Source: Lagopus muta
Taxonomy: Eukaryota > Chordata > Aves > Galliformes > Phasianidae
Length of the DNA: 64,000 nt
Direction: 5' to 3'
NCBI RefSeq assembly: GCF_023343835.1
Contig: NC_064439.1
Coordinates: forward strand, 21,640,933-21,704,932
The first letter of the stretch is position 1, and the number at the start of each line of letters is the position of its first letter. The notes below the pieces were generated by a model. The model was not told the origin of the DNA. It searched no databases and saw nothing but the letters and a program-made list of their open reading frames with translations. Position numbers and translations under genes: made by a program. Of the stretch, positions 1 through 12,900 are shown one piece after another.

Positions 1-1646
1 TCCTCACTTGATATGTGTGATCTTGTACAGCCTCCAGTCATCTAACATCTGGATCTGAACAGTTGACTTTTTCTACGAATTTTGCATTTGTCCTTACTGA
101 ATTACATTCTGTGTTTTTAAAATAGTTTTTCAAACTGGTATTTTAATTTGCATTCTTTTCTTTGGCTTCAATTTGCTGCACTCTCCTAATTATGTGTTGT
201 TTGCCCATTGAATATGAATAGTTATTACACCTTTGTCTAAAAACCTGATCTGAAGTTCAGATACTTGATAAGCCTTCTTGCTTGGCTGTACAGAATAGTA
301 GGCAGAATGACACGGTCTTTTTTTATTACTTCATGATGGATGTTAGTATTTCAACTGTTACCATTTAGCTACCCAAACTGGATTTAACCACTGTTCCTTG
401 TCTTCTAATTTTTTCTTTTTAAAAATAGACATTATGTTTGTTCTTTTCAAGTCTGTCCTCAGTGGGTTCAATGGTAGTGAGTAATAGTTCTGAGTCTGCT
501 TTCAACCAGTTCCCTGGCCACCCTAGGAACCAACTGATTTCAAAACATCTTCAGTTTCTCTAACAGACTATGGCCAGTTCTTTGTCTGTTCTAACCCAAC
601 TTCTTATTAGTGTTAATTGTGTTGATCTTGGATCATCACAGCTGAATTCTTTATTAAATCAAAAAGGCATGCGATTCTGTTCCAGCTTTCTTCTGTATTT
701 ATACATACCTCTCATGTTACTTATGTACTTTTTAAAGTCTCCTATGAAGTACTGAAATGATGTGGAAGTGGATAAGACTTATAGTCTCTTATAAAAAGAC
801 TCTTATAGTCTTTTTCTATCATCTTTTTCTTAGTGTAGTTATGCTTCATAGCAGCCTGTAACGGAGTGGTTCCGGTGTTAATTGATCTTTATTTATGAAA
901 TGTCTTAACTTCAAAACACGATGTAGTTATGCTATAATAAACAGATGCTGTGTTTCCAGTTATCACACAGATGGTATGTTGAAATCTAGAAATAGCTTTA
1001 ATAGGCTATATAGAAATAGTTTTTTAAAACACTGAGTAGAATGAATGTTCAGCATACACAAAATATGAGGTGTAGTCCCAGCAACCATACTACTCTTTCT
1101 TATTCCTTCACACATATTGTTAAAAATACACTTTTAAGATGGATTCATTATGTTCATCTCAAGTCTATGAGGTGGAGATAATCTTCACTACTCAGCTTTG
1201 AAACAAGGTGTTGGAGATCCTGTGATACCATTCTCCTGTTGGATATTTCACAAACTCTGTGCTAAAATGCATCTGGAGAAATTGTGACCTGTACACTCAA
1301 CTGTTCGTCTGCTTTAATGCCAAATCAAAGTCCCACAAAAAAAAAAAAAAAAAAACAAAAAAAAAACCATAGCAAGTGCCAGCGCTAACCTGGATTTACA
1401 AGCAATTGGAAGGTCACTGGATCCGCTCAAAAGGGAAGAGCTGGTATAAAGTGAATCTGTTTTTAAGAAAAGAGGGATTTTATCACCTAAATCCTGCTCA
1501 GGATTGGAAGAGGGACTTACTGATGTACTTGTGATGAAGATTTTGCATATGATTATATATAAATAAGGTGGTGTCTTTTTTAGACTCTTACATTTTAAGA
1601 TAAATTGATCAGACTGTCACTACTGAGATCATTAATATTCCTTTAG
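1..1646 (+). other. CFAP69: CFAP69 intron (upstream part)
   Basis: I see no exon here that I can support. Open frames are short and no acceptor/donor pair brackets a protein-like stretch. The segment contains an A-rich tract near 1337-1366 and a small inverted repeat near 800-820. Since the exon at 1647 starts with two bases that complete a split codon, this is the downstream end of a phase-1 intron of CFAP69. Confidence 0.6.
1337..1366 (+). repeat. A-rich tract
   Basis: Nineteen A, one C, then ten A, in a CFAP69 intron. Nothing recognisable on its 5' side. Confidence 0.8.
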
Positions 1647-4600
1647 GTTTTGAAAATTTGCCTGGTTTGTCTTCTAAGGATTTTGTCACACTTGCTATCA
1701 TACGGCGGTATATTGACTTTAAGGTGAGTGTTATGGAAGGATGTATTTCTATTGAATATATTTTTACAAGAATAGCAAATTATCTCAGGATATGAGAAGG
1801 AAATAGCCCTTCACAAGCTGTAATCTATGTCACAAGTCACCTGTTGTTTTATAAAATTGTAAACTGGTATTTGGCATCAAAGGAAATTATCCCACCTCCA
1901 TCATTCCAGCGTTTCCTGGCTCTTCTTTTGTATTTCTACAAATATTTGTGTCTGCATAGTGAACCAGACTAGAAAACAATGCTAATTAAGAATAATTCAG
2001 GAGAAAAAAAAAAAGTAGTTTTAACTGCTTGCCAGCTCAAGAAATAGGAGTGGGGTAAGGAGCTGGGGAGGGACTGGACAGCTGGCCTGCCTCTTTGTGC
2101 AGGGTCAGCATATATACAGGTTTTGCTACTAAAGATCACGGTAAACATATTCTGATGAAGGCTTTTCTGTGCTTTCCCGTCCTTGTAAACACTCAGTACC
2201 CACACTCAGTACCCATCCATATTGTCAAATGTAAAGTATCAGAGTGGTTTGCCTACAGGAAGCAAGAATCACAGATTCATAGAACGGGCTGGGTTGACAA
2301 AGTCCTCAATGCTCATCCAGTTTCAATCTCCTGCTGTGTGCAGGATCGCCAACATCAGACCAGGCTGCCCAGAGCCACATCCAGCCTGGCCTCCAGGGAT
2401 GAATGCCTCCAGGAATGGGGCATCCAGAACCAACTTGGGCAACCTGTTCCAGTGCCTCACCACCCTCTGGGTGAAAAAATTCCTCCTAAGATCTAAACTA
2501 AACCTCCCTTTCTCAGTTTAAGACCATTCCCCCTTGTCCTATCACTATCCATCCTCATAGATGGCTGTTCCCTCTCCTATTTATACACTCCCTTCATAAC
2601 AAGTTTTGTAGGGGCCATCCTGCTTAAAAGATGCTTTAATTCAGCCCAATTTTCAGCTTAGGAAAGAAGTCTGTGAGAGCTGAGATGTTCAGAAGCTAGT
2701 GATACTTGACCTTTAGTTGATAATTCCAATTTCTGTTTATGTCTCATGTTACAGTTTACTCTGATAACATGCATAACTTGAGATTTTACAGAAAAAAAAA
2801 AGCCATCAAGACTCTTCACTCTTGTAATTTGGTACCTTGTATTTCTGTTTCTTCTGTAGTTATCAGCATTCATGGTGACCAGTCTGTGTGGGGTGAATTT
2901 GGGGGTGGGAAGGGCTTAGGGGCAGATTACTCTGAATGAATTTGGTATAGCATTACTGAAGTTTAACCTGGCATAATGATTCTGAGAAGGTAAGCAACAA
3001 TAAAGCAAAAAGAGATAAATATCAGCATGCTTTGTGTATTCCATCTACAGGTTGGAGAAGTTTGGAGTGAAGTGTGTGCAGAACTAAGAGAAGAATTCAG
3101 ACCTATTGGTTCAGATGAGGAAATACTGAAAGTTATTTCAGAAGTATCAGAAAATATTGGAAAAATGGTCACTGCTTACCAGACTGAAGTGCTTGAAAAT
3201 CGTCATCAGCAAGATATCCAAGAGGAGGAAAAAACATACACACAGGTAAGTCAAGGAGTATTTATACAAGTGAAATCCATGGAATTTTTTTGTCAACTTG
3301 TATAATGATTTTTGTATTATAAAATATTCAGAAACCTAAATGGATGCATTGCTTTAAGATATTTAATATTTCAGCATAAAATTTAAATTAAATGCAATTA
3401 ACCCCAGTTCTCTGTTTGTATATATTTTTTTTCACTATTGAAAGAGTAACATGAAAAAATAAAGCAGTGTTATCAGTGATGTATCAACAGTGGTATAATG
3501 AGAATTGCTAATTATGTTACTGCAAGAGTTGCACCTGTCTGTAGCAGATAACAATTTCAAGTACTTACTGTTAACATATCTGTTTCTTAAAATGGAATGT
3601 AAGCCCCTGTTTTAAACTCCTCTGGCTGAATGCTCACAAAGCTTCATTACTTCATAAAGTGGGGCTTTGTTCTTCCTAGCCTCCTGAAAGCAAGCAGCTA
3701 TAATCATTGTCCAGCCTTGGTTATAAGGCAGGCATTAGGCATTGTTGCTTTTCTACTGTCTCATCCTCTTCTCCCTTCTGAGAAGTAAGACCAGTTGGAA
3801 CAGATGTCTCAAATCTCATGCTAGTGTTTTGGAGGGAATGTCATGCATGCACTTCTGTCACCAGAAATGATGCCATCTCTGTTATTCATCATTTGAGAGT
3901 AAGCATATACAGAAACAGTCATGAAAGATCTGGGGCTCTTCCAACATCTGTGTTAGAAAACAAAGGGAAAAGTTACCTTGCAGCACAGAAGGTAAGCTTT
4001 GTGGGCTTTTTTGTTTTTAAGGGGGTGCATATCTGAAGTTTTTAAAGAACAAATATATCACTACAGCATTGTCATTCAAAGTCAAGTGAGTGGGATGAGC
4101 TAAGGTGACATAAAGGGACATAGATGTACTATCTTAACAGCACAAGCAAAGAATTCAGGACAGCTCATGGAAAGAGGTTTGTGTTGTATTTTGTTAATCT
4201 CCTTTGTATTACAGATTCGTGCTGTCCATAAGCAGAAAGAAATGGTAAACAAATCTTGGGAAAATTTCTTAATTCGGACATCAAACTATGAAGCACTGAA
4301 GGTAAAAAACAAAACAAAAATCTGGTGGAACAAAATGTGCATTCATAGTGTAGTTATAATAATTGGGAAGTTCCTAACGCTTTTCTTAATGAATGATGAG
4401 GTTATTCAAGTAGAAGATGCAGTAAATGTTATGTTCACACAAACATAGAGGAGTGAACTCTGAGCTGTATTGGCAGAGCAATACGATCTTTGGTACTTCT
4501 ACTGTTCTGATTATAGACACAGATTGGTGATCAGTAATAGGTATGTATATATTCATACGTACATGTGTCTGTGTATATACACATCTGTGTGCAGGACAGT

Positions 4601-6512
4601 AATGTTGTAACATTCTCAACCTGGATATTGGATAAGCATGCATTCTTCTCACTTTCGTGCATAATGCCAAACTGGATGAAACAATCCACATGCTGTGAGG
4701 TAGGGTTGCCATTCAAAAAGGTCTTGACAATCTTGAAGGATGGACTGACTCAAACTTGATGAAAATGAAGAAAATAAAATGCGGTATCTTACATTTGGGA
4801 TGTATAAATGCTTTTGTGGCACAGTATAGCCTTGGGTCTGATTAGCTGTGTTAATATGTAGTATATGGGAATCCTGGGAGATGACATACTAAAAAAAGAC
4901 AAGAGTGTGCTCTTGTGGTGATAAAGACTAACAGCATATTAAGCTGCAGTCAGAAGATTAAAGCCAACGAGTTTCAGGAAATGATTATTTGCTTCTGATC
5001 ACTGTGAAGCCATGTCCCTTTATTCTGTTTTCAGGTCCTCAGTACACGAGGGTCACAAACCACAGGGAGAATACTTGAAATGAACAGCCAACAGATTTTT
5101 ACCTCCTTTGTTTTGTCATTTTGTTTGTGTATTTTCTGACAGATACAAATAATATAATTCATTCTGATTAAAACAATTTTACCTTTTTTTTTTTCTAACT
5201 ATCTTTAGAAAGCAAAAAGGCTTCAGGAAAAATCAATAGAGGCTTCCAAATCTAAATCAAAGACTCAAAATGGAGCAGTCCATTCTACTGATATTAAAGG
5301 CTTGGGCACAACAGTAAGTAATGCAAGATATAGGATGGAAAAATGTAGTTACATGCATATATAAAGAAGACTTCTAATCAGCAATATTTTTCAGAAAGCA
5401 TCTGGAAGATGTAGATACAAATATGAATGTTCTGAAAATTGCTAGTAGAGAGAAACACATGGTTAGGTTTTATCTGGGGCTTCATGATAAAATAATTCAT
5501 ATCTTTGGAGGGAGAGAATTTAACAAAAATATATCTTCATGATTCTGTAGTCAATATTGCAATAACTGTACATAAAAGCAAGGAAGCAGGTAACCATTTT
5601 GCAGGTGTGTTTTAGGAAAATGAATGTATCACCAACACCAGATGAAATTCCTTGTCTGCATTCCTTAGAAGTATGGCAAATGTCAAATATTGCTGGCAGT
5701 TTATTTTTGTGGAAAAATCTTCTTTTCTCCTCTTTGCCAAACATCTTCAGTAGTGAGAGATGAAAATGAAGCTAAAATGGTTGGTGCAAACCAAGTCAAA
5801 GTCAAGTAACCAGACAAGTGTGCCATGCAAGCTCAAACAGTGGCATTGTCTTTTTCCTACTGAAACATGGCTAGAAGATAGAGGTGTCACCAAAGGTTTT
5901 CTTTTCGAAGACATGAACCTATTCAGTATAAAGAGTATTAATGAAACTGCAAACAGTATGTCTCTTTCAGATACAGGCAATTGTGTTCAGAGAAACAGGC
6001 TGTACTTTTTTTGAATTTTTAAGTGTTAATATATAGCAAAAAACTGTGGCTGATATTATGTACAAATCCAAATAACACTGCACAACAAACTTGTACTGTA
6101 ATCAAGGCTTGGTGTTCTTTTCTTCTTTTAGTAAGATCAAACATGAAAGCAGAAAAGCAGAGTATATAAAGTTATAAAATCACTCTATCTTCTCCTTTGT
6201 ATTGATGGAACAGTTTGTGACTTTAGTATAAATAATAATTTAAGTAGACCTAGAAAATTTCAGCATGCATCTCTAGCTTCTGAATAATATTTTCAAAAGA
6301 CCAATTCTTGGTTTAAGTCTCATCTTCTTTTAAATATTAACATGGATGTCAAGCAATGCATTTATTTTGCTTTTCAGGTTGGATCTGGTCACTTAGTAAC
6401 AGTTGGAAGTACACCTTCTCAGTTAGTCGAAGGACCACTGGCCAATAAAGGCCTGCCTCTTAAAAAGATACCTTACTGTGAAGAAGCCTTAAAAAAGAAC
6501 AAGAAGAGTTAA
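1647..6512 (+). CDS. CFAP69: CFAP69, C-terminal exons (5' part outside the window)
   Basis: Cilia- and flagella-associated protein 69, a large mostly helical protein needed for sperm flagella and present in olfactory cilia (family knowledge). Five exons can be placed, each with AG/GT borders: 1647-1723, 3051-3245, 4215-4301, 5209-5313 and 6378-6512 (stop TAA 6510-6512). They give one continuous frame of 198 residues. The first exon reads FENLPGLSSKDFVTLAII and the second starts VGEVWSEVCAELREEF, matching the vertebrate CFAP69 C-terminal region as I remember it. The exon at 4215 carries the KSWENFLIRTSNYEALK stretch. The tail is basic, ending ALKKNKKS. After the split first codon all introns are phase 0. 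The identification rests on recalled similarity plus synteny with GTPBP10 and CLDN12; the exon structure is seen directly. Confidence 0.85.
2268..2655 (-). mobile_element. CR1 LINE 3' end copy
   Basis: Reverse-oriented CR1: reads from the tail (AATCACAGATTCATAGAACG at the left) through 'caggctgcccagagccacat', 'ctccaggaatggggcatcc', 'ggcaacctgttccagtgcct' and 'cccccttgtcctatcactat'. It is inserted in the CFAP69 intron between the exons at 1647 and 3051, opposite to the gene. 5'-truncated and lightly diverged. Confidence 0.92.
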
Positions 6513-6745
6513 AACGCTGGACGCAGTCAAGAAAGATTAGGTTCTTGTAGGATAAACAGCATTCTGAGCAGTGCTTTTAATATTTAAGTCAACTGTGTGT
6601 CTATTTTAGGTACAGATAAAACATTTCGTATAATCCTGATAAATAGCATAGAACATCTTGAGAGTAAAGTTATATTTTTTATATTTATAACTAATGTAAA
6701 CATGGGGATGACATACTAATAAAATATCCTATACAGCATGGTACA
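6513..6745 (+). terminator. CFAP69: CFAP69 3'UTR and poly(A) signal
   Basis: A canonical AATAAA lies at 6718-6723, about 205 bases after the CFAP69 stop codon. The short AT-rich 3'UTR would end about 15-25 bases further on. The next recognised gene, NPGM, is transcribed towards it from the other strand. Confidence 0.7.
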
Positions 6746-8534
6746 AACACATGCTGTGTCTACAGGTTTTGTCTGCTAGTGTCTGGTTGCCTTGATCCAC
6801 TATGAGTGGTTCTACTGTTTGGGTCTCCATCTTCTGTTGATGCACACAATACTCTGCAGTTTGTGTCTCTTTCTTTGAGCAGGGTGATGAACCTTCACTT
6901 AAATAGACCCAATGTTTCATTTTCGTTATGTATCTGCACTGCATAAAGTACCCATGGTGTTTGTTCGAGTCCACTTTGTTTCCTGAATATGCCTTTAGCA
7001 TCAGGCTCACTATCAAGCGTATCCGTGCCAGTGGTTTCTCTAGCTCTGTTAGGAAGACTAGCTGAAATGTTCTGCATTTTATAGGTTTCTCACAGTTCTT
7101 TAACTGGTCATTCAACTCTATTTAATTCATGTGTTTATTACCTGTGTTCCCTCCAATAAGAAATCTACTCGTTTCACTGTAGCCATGGTGTGCTCACTAG
7201 ATGGTTAAGCTCCCCTGATTAGTTTTGCCAGGCTGGATGTTTTCTTATGCTGTGAACTGTAGTCAAGCCAGTCTTGCACTTTCAAACCACTTCACTCATG
7301 AGTCTCCTCAGATGTGATGTTTCCAGCCATGACAGTGATGGACTGTATCCCCTTCCTTACCTGCATGAATGTGTACGTAAAGAACAGTCATGCAAATGAT
7401 CCTTCATAATGCACTGAAGTTCTGCAAATAACATGTTCACAGGCAAGGAAATGACTATTCTACAGACCTTGCTGCATAGAAAAATACTTTAATTAATCCA
7501 TAGCTTAGACTACACAGTGATAAAATACATAGCTTAGGCTGCATGGAACATTACAATGAACATAAACCTTCATCACTCTTTGCAATTCTTACAACTAAAG
7601 TTGATTGTACATAAACACAGTTTATAAAATATGCATGTGGACATTTTCTCCATTGTTTAATGTGTAAAAATATATTGGGTTTCCATCAAAATTACCATTT
7701 AAAAAAAAAAAAGAAAGTTGAACCACACCAATTGATTTGTCTAAGCATCTACAGTAAATGTACTTTTGTCCTCCTTCATTTTGACATTGCTTTGCTGAGG
7801 TATCTTTGTGTCCTCCCCTTTTGACCTAAACTGGGTTGGTGAAAGCAGACCTTGTAAGATTATGAGAGAAAGGCAGTTATTTTCCAAGCATTATGGCTTG
7901 GAGTGCTGGGATTAAATGATCTCCATTTCAGTTTGGAAACCTAAAGTATTTGACTGGTTAATTAGGAAAGAAAAAAATATGTCTGTTGCAGAGGAAGAAG
8001 GAAGCTAATAGATCTAGGGCTGGATAATAAGATCTAAGGCAGTCACCTGTATGATCTCAATTCAAATTCGTCCCAAACCAGGATGACTAGAATCTATTGC
8101 TTTGGTCACTCAGTGACCATGAGCTCACATCACATGTCAGTGGTTTCAATGAGAAGAGCAGGGTTCAAATTGCTGGGGCTTTGTGCTTCCCTTCTCACAT
8201 AGGGGTGATTCCCTGAAGTTGACACTTAAGTCTGAAAACTAGAAAACTTTTAGTATTGTAACATCCTTCACGTGCACACAGTGATAAACAGAGCATGCAG
8301 CGTCTATTTACACTGTCCCATATATACCTGTCATTATTTACACCTCATAGAGAAATTCAGTGCTCTAACAACTTTTGACTTGTATGTTGTGAAAGTAGCT
8401 ACTGCTGAAGGATACAACTACATTTGACATGCAGAGACAAAAACCTGGGAATTAATATATTGCACTGTTGGAACAACCGAGGATGAAGATGAGACAGTAG
8501 TTTGGTTTTAATGGTAGTACATAACAGACCAACA
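6746..8534. other. Interval between convergent CFAP69 and NPGM
   Basis: About 1.8 kb with no recognised exon. It should hold the NPGM 3'UTR on the - strand; an AATAAA in that sense lies at 7134-7139 and an ATTAAA at 7488-7493, both unproven. A - strand open stretch at 6729-7115 with TQT motifs is treated as a finding rather than a gene. Confidence 0.5.
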
Positions 8535-9222
<688 letters not shown>

Positions 9223-9466
9223 CCTACACCCCAACGAATTATTTATACTTTTTGGTTCTGCATAGTACTCAGTTCTTACAGAGAAGCACTCTGTTTCTAA
9301 CCACGAAAAGAGATCCCAGTCAGGTGCCCACCCACCTAACTCCCTTCTCAAACCTCACTTGCTCACTACACTTCAGCAGGCAGTACGACTATCCTACCAC
9401 TCAGTACAAAACAGATGAGTTTCACGCAGGCAGTAACTAAAAAGCTGTAGTGGCAGTCATACTCAC

Positions 9467-9760
9467 GACGTTCCTGTGGTGAGTTGAAGAACACCAGTGC
9501 TAAAACAACGGTAATCAGCCACCCGAAGAGAAGGCAAAACAATTCCCGACCGGGCAGCGGACGCCTGGCTGCTGCTGGGCGGCGGGGCTGAGCGCGGCGC
9601 GGGCAGAGCGGTGTCGGCGGAGCAGCGAGCAGCAGAGCAGCGGGCAGCGCACAGCGGGGCTGCGACCGGCACAGCTCTCCTCGCAGTCCCCTGCGCTCGG
9701 CGTTGTCACCTCGGGGAGGGCACGCGTGTGGGCAGGGCAGAGCGGGGCTGCGGGGGGACA
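9467..9760 (-). other. NPGM: Probable non-coding first exon of NPGM
   Basis: On the - strand a good donor (GTGAGT, bases 9466-9461) follows GC-rich sequence, about 520 bases before the coding-exon acceptor. The exon would be 5'UTR; its upstream end is not visible and 9760 is only a guess from the edge of the GC-rich zone. The open frames here have Ala/Arg/Pro-rich translations typical of GC-rich DNA and are not considered coding. Confidence 0.45.
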
Positions 9761-9800
9761 CGGCGCAACCGGGAGCGGATCTTTCCCCTGATCGGCGATA
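9535..9800. promoter_or_regulatory. NPGM: CpG island at the NPGM 5' end
   Basis: GC-rich, CpG-dense block in AT-leaning surroundings, with repeated GCAGCGGGCAGCG-like segments. It fits the promoter of the - strand NPGM gene. Promoter activity towards the + strand is possible, but no + strand gene follows. Confidence 0.6.
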
Positions 9801-9929
9801 TGAACGCCCTCCTCATTTACAAACCCGCCGTTCCTACCTGCAGTCCCGCCTGCCCGCCAGGACAGACATCAAAACAACAAAGCAACGAAGTGGTTCGCGG
9901 TACGGTATGCACCCAGTACTCCGGTTGAT

Positions 9930-12900
9930 GTTTTGCAGGAGCTCCCTGCTTTGAGGCTGATGTTACACCATTATTACTTTTTTACATCCCTTGGCTTCCA
10001 GAGGAGTTTTCCAAGCCGGCACTCAGCCCCTCCAGACCCTGAACACACACCAGTCCTGCAAGCTGCAGCTCATGTCCCTCAGTTCCCAGCCAGGACCTCT
10101 GAGCAGGTGCTGAAAACTGAAGAGAAGCCAGATTGGTTACACTATGTAAAATAACTTCTATGTCCTGCTGGCAAAACAAGGTTAAAAACACTGCTTTGTT
10201 TTACAGGAGCATCAGGGAGTCAAGGGCATTACAATTTATAAAAGCCTTTGAGCCCTTGTGATCTCAGTGCTCTGCTAGTGCAAGGCCAATCTCTGGGGCA
10301 AACTCCTTTCTCTGGGTCCTGGCGTTCCTCACTGGATAGCTCAGGCACTGCCACTCAGCCAGCTGGGTTTTTGATCCCAGTTCTGCATGTCTGACCCAGG
10401 GCCTAATTCAGCACAGATTGCTCATAACAGTTCTGCAAAGAGGAAGGTTATCACAGCTGTTTACAAGCAGATGATTCAATTTTTATACAGTTTTTTCTGA
10501 CAAACTTTTCAGCACATATATTGCAATCCTCCCTTAGATCACCAAGGAATGAATTGGGGTATATTCTGAAACGCAGATCATGTTTGAGGGGCTGCCTCAT
10601 ATCTCGCATGTGTGTTTTCTAGCTCTGCAAAGAAGGCAATCTCTTTAAGGAAGGATCAGCCTTCTGCCTTCAAAGGCTCTGGGGTTTGTTCAAAGTTTGT
10701 TAGAGCAAACCCAGCAGATGTAGCTGCTTGTCTTTCTGTCCACAGCCCTGGGGCTTTTACTAGTGATGAGATTTCCTTGTCTGTTTATATAGAACACCAG
10801 AATCTGTCCTGTGTGATGTGAGGATCTGTGGATGTGAAGTGTTTCACTGTCCTGTGGTGAGAGGAATGGCAAACAAAGCTGCTCTGCAGAACCATGCTTG
10901 GAAGCCAAAGGCAAATATGTGCATGGAAAGCTCAGGTAGAAAACCAACTTCTTTTCACATGCAATCATTCTATCACAACAAGGGGCAAATAGTTTGTACA
11001 CAAGTAGCATTCAGGCCACTGAAGACCAAGTGCTCTGTGTCACCTGTCTGGTGGCTGCCATACAGAACTTGTCTTTTTATAAAGCTGTTCTGGTGCTCAC
11101 AGCTAATGTCGAGGATCTGAGGCACTGGCAGGATATGGGCAGCCTCACAGCTTTGCTCCTTCTCTTCAACAGCTCTCGTTCAGCCTGTGAGTGAGGAGAG
11201 ATCCTTGCTGAGATGTTGCCTGACAGAGTGCAGTCTGCCATACAGCAGGAGAGGGCTCCTGGAGCTGATCTGCACTCAAATTCCTTTATTGAATTCAAGT
11301 GTTACCCAGCAGCTCAAGAACACAATTCAAACTTCATTGTTCTATGCAGTACATTACCATCTATGAAAAATAATATAACAGAGTGATGCCTGAAGTACTC
11401 AGGCATGTAAAACTGGTAACGGTCTCAGTTCCAGAAGGTCCTTTTGCTATGGGAAGGCATGGCTGATGGGAACATGGACCAACATGCAGTAAAATTGGTT
11501 CTATCTCACTTTCATAACATGCTTTGGTGGAGCAGAACGTGACAGGAACAGCCTGTTCTTGTAACTGAAAATGTACTGACTTCTGCCATGAAAACAATGT
11601 ATACAGGACTTAAAGGAAGATACAGATCTGCTCTGAAATGACAGCACTCAGAATAACCAGCAATCTGCAGGAAGCCTGCCCAGCTTAGCAATGCAAACAG
11701 TTTCTATGCCTTGTTCCAAAGTGATGCCTACACAGCCATACAGAAGAAAACATCCAGGAAACTGGAATACAGCTATCTTACATGGGAACTCCCTGTATAT
11801 TTGAAAGAAGCTAAAGCTATGTTAGCGCCTTCACATTCTAGGGCAGCATTAATAACCCAGGAGCCTGTAGCACTCAGCAGGTTGTGCAAGGAGCCTACCT
11901 TTAAGAAAGCTCAAGTTGGTTTTTGGTATTCAGTGTTTAACTTAAGAAAAGCTTTTCCTTTATGAAATATCAAACTTATTAGCCATGATTCAGCTTGCAG
12001 AGGAACAGCCAAAATTTGACAGGCAGTGTGCAGATTTGAAAGCAATAAAATTAGAATGGCACATAAAGAAGCAAATAGGTGCTTTGCCTCTACAGCAGTT
12101 CCTTCCTGCCGTTTAGTTCCCACTCCAGGCATGTAGGTGTGTGAGCACTGGCACAAACACAGTGGTTCCTTCTGCTCCAACTGCCACTGATCACAGTCCT
12201 CAACCCCTTTTCTTCATCATATGTATTTATTTTTATCACTTCTTAATTACATCTCCTAATCTAGTTAATAAATTTGCCATCATATTCCAGAACACAATTG
12301 TAGTAACCAAAATGTAAAGGGACTTTTTTTTTCCTTAGGACAAATTCTTCAAACAAAAAAATCAGCCCACTATTTCAAGTGCCTTCTCATCAGCAATGTT
12401 CTCTCAAGATTCTATTTATGTCAAACTTAGCTTGGAAAAGAGGAGGCTTCAGGGAGACCTCATTGTGGCCTTCCAGTACTTGAAGGGAGCATAGAAACAG
12501 GAGAGGGAAAGGCTGTTTATGAGGGTGGATAGTGATAGGACAAGGGGGAATGGTCTTAAACTGAGACAGGGGAGGTTTAGGTTAGACTTAGGAGGAAGTT
12601 TTTCACAGAAAGGGTGGTGACGCACTGGAACAGGTTGCCCAAGGAGGCTGTGGATGCCCCATCCCTGGAGGCATTCAAGGCCAGGCTGGATGTGGCTCTG
12701 GGCAGCCTGGTCTGCTGGTTGGTGACCCTGCACATAGCAGGGGGTTGAAACTAGATGATCACTGTGGTCCTTTTCAACCCAGCCCATTCTATGAGTCTAT
12801 GATTCTATGAAATTGCTTTGATGAAATCTAAAAATTCACCTCTTTGGCCAAGAATGGTTCTGAAGGCTGACCTACACATTTCATTTTCCTCATGCCATCA

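Noticed and set aside
2095-2521. Two overlapping plus-strand frames of 99 and 133 codons
   Set aside because: They are antisense reading of a CR1 3' end inside a CFAP69 intron.
9366-9761. 131-codon minus-strand open frame with a hydrophobic segment
   Set aside because: Its N-terminal half is Ala/Arg/Pro-rich translation of a CpG island and it runs across the good donor at 9466. It is better explained as NPGM 5'UTR exon plus intron.
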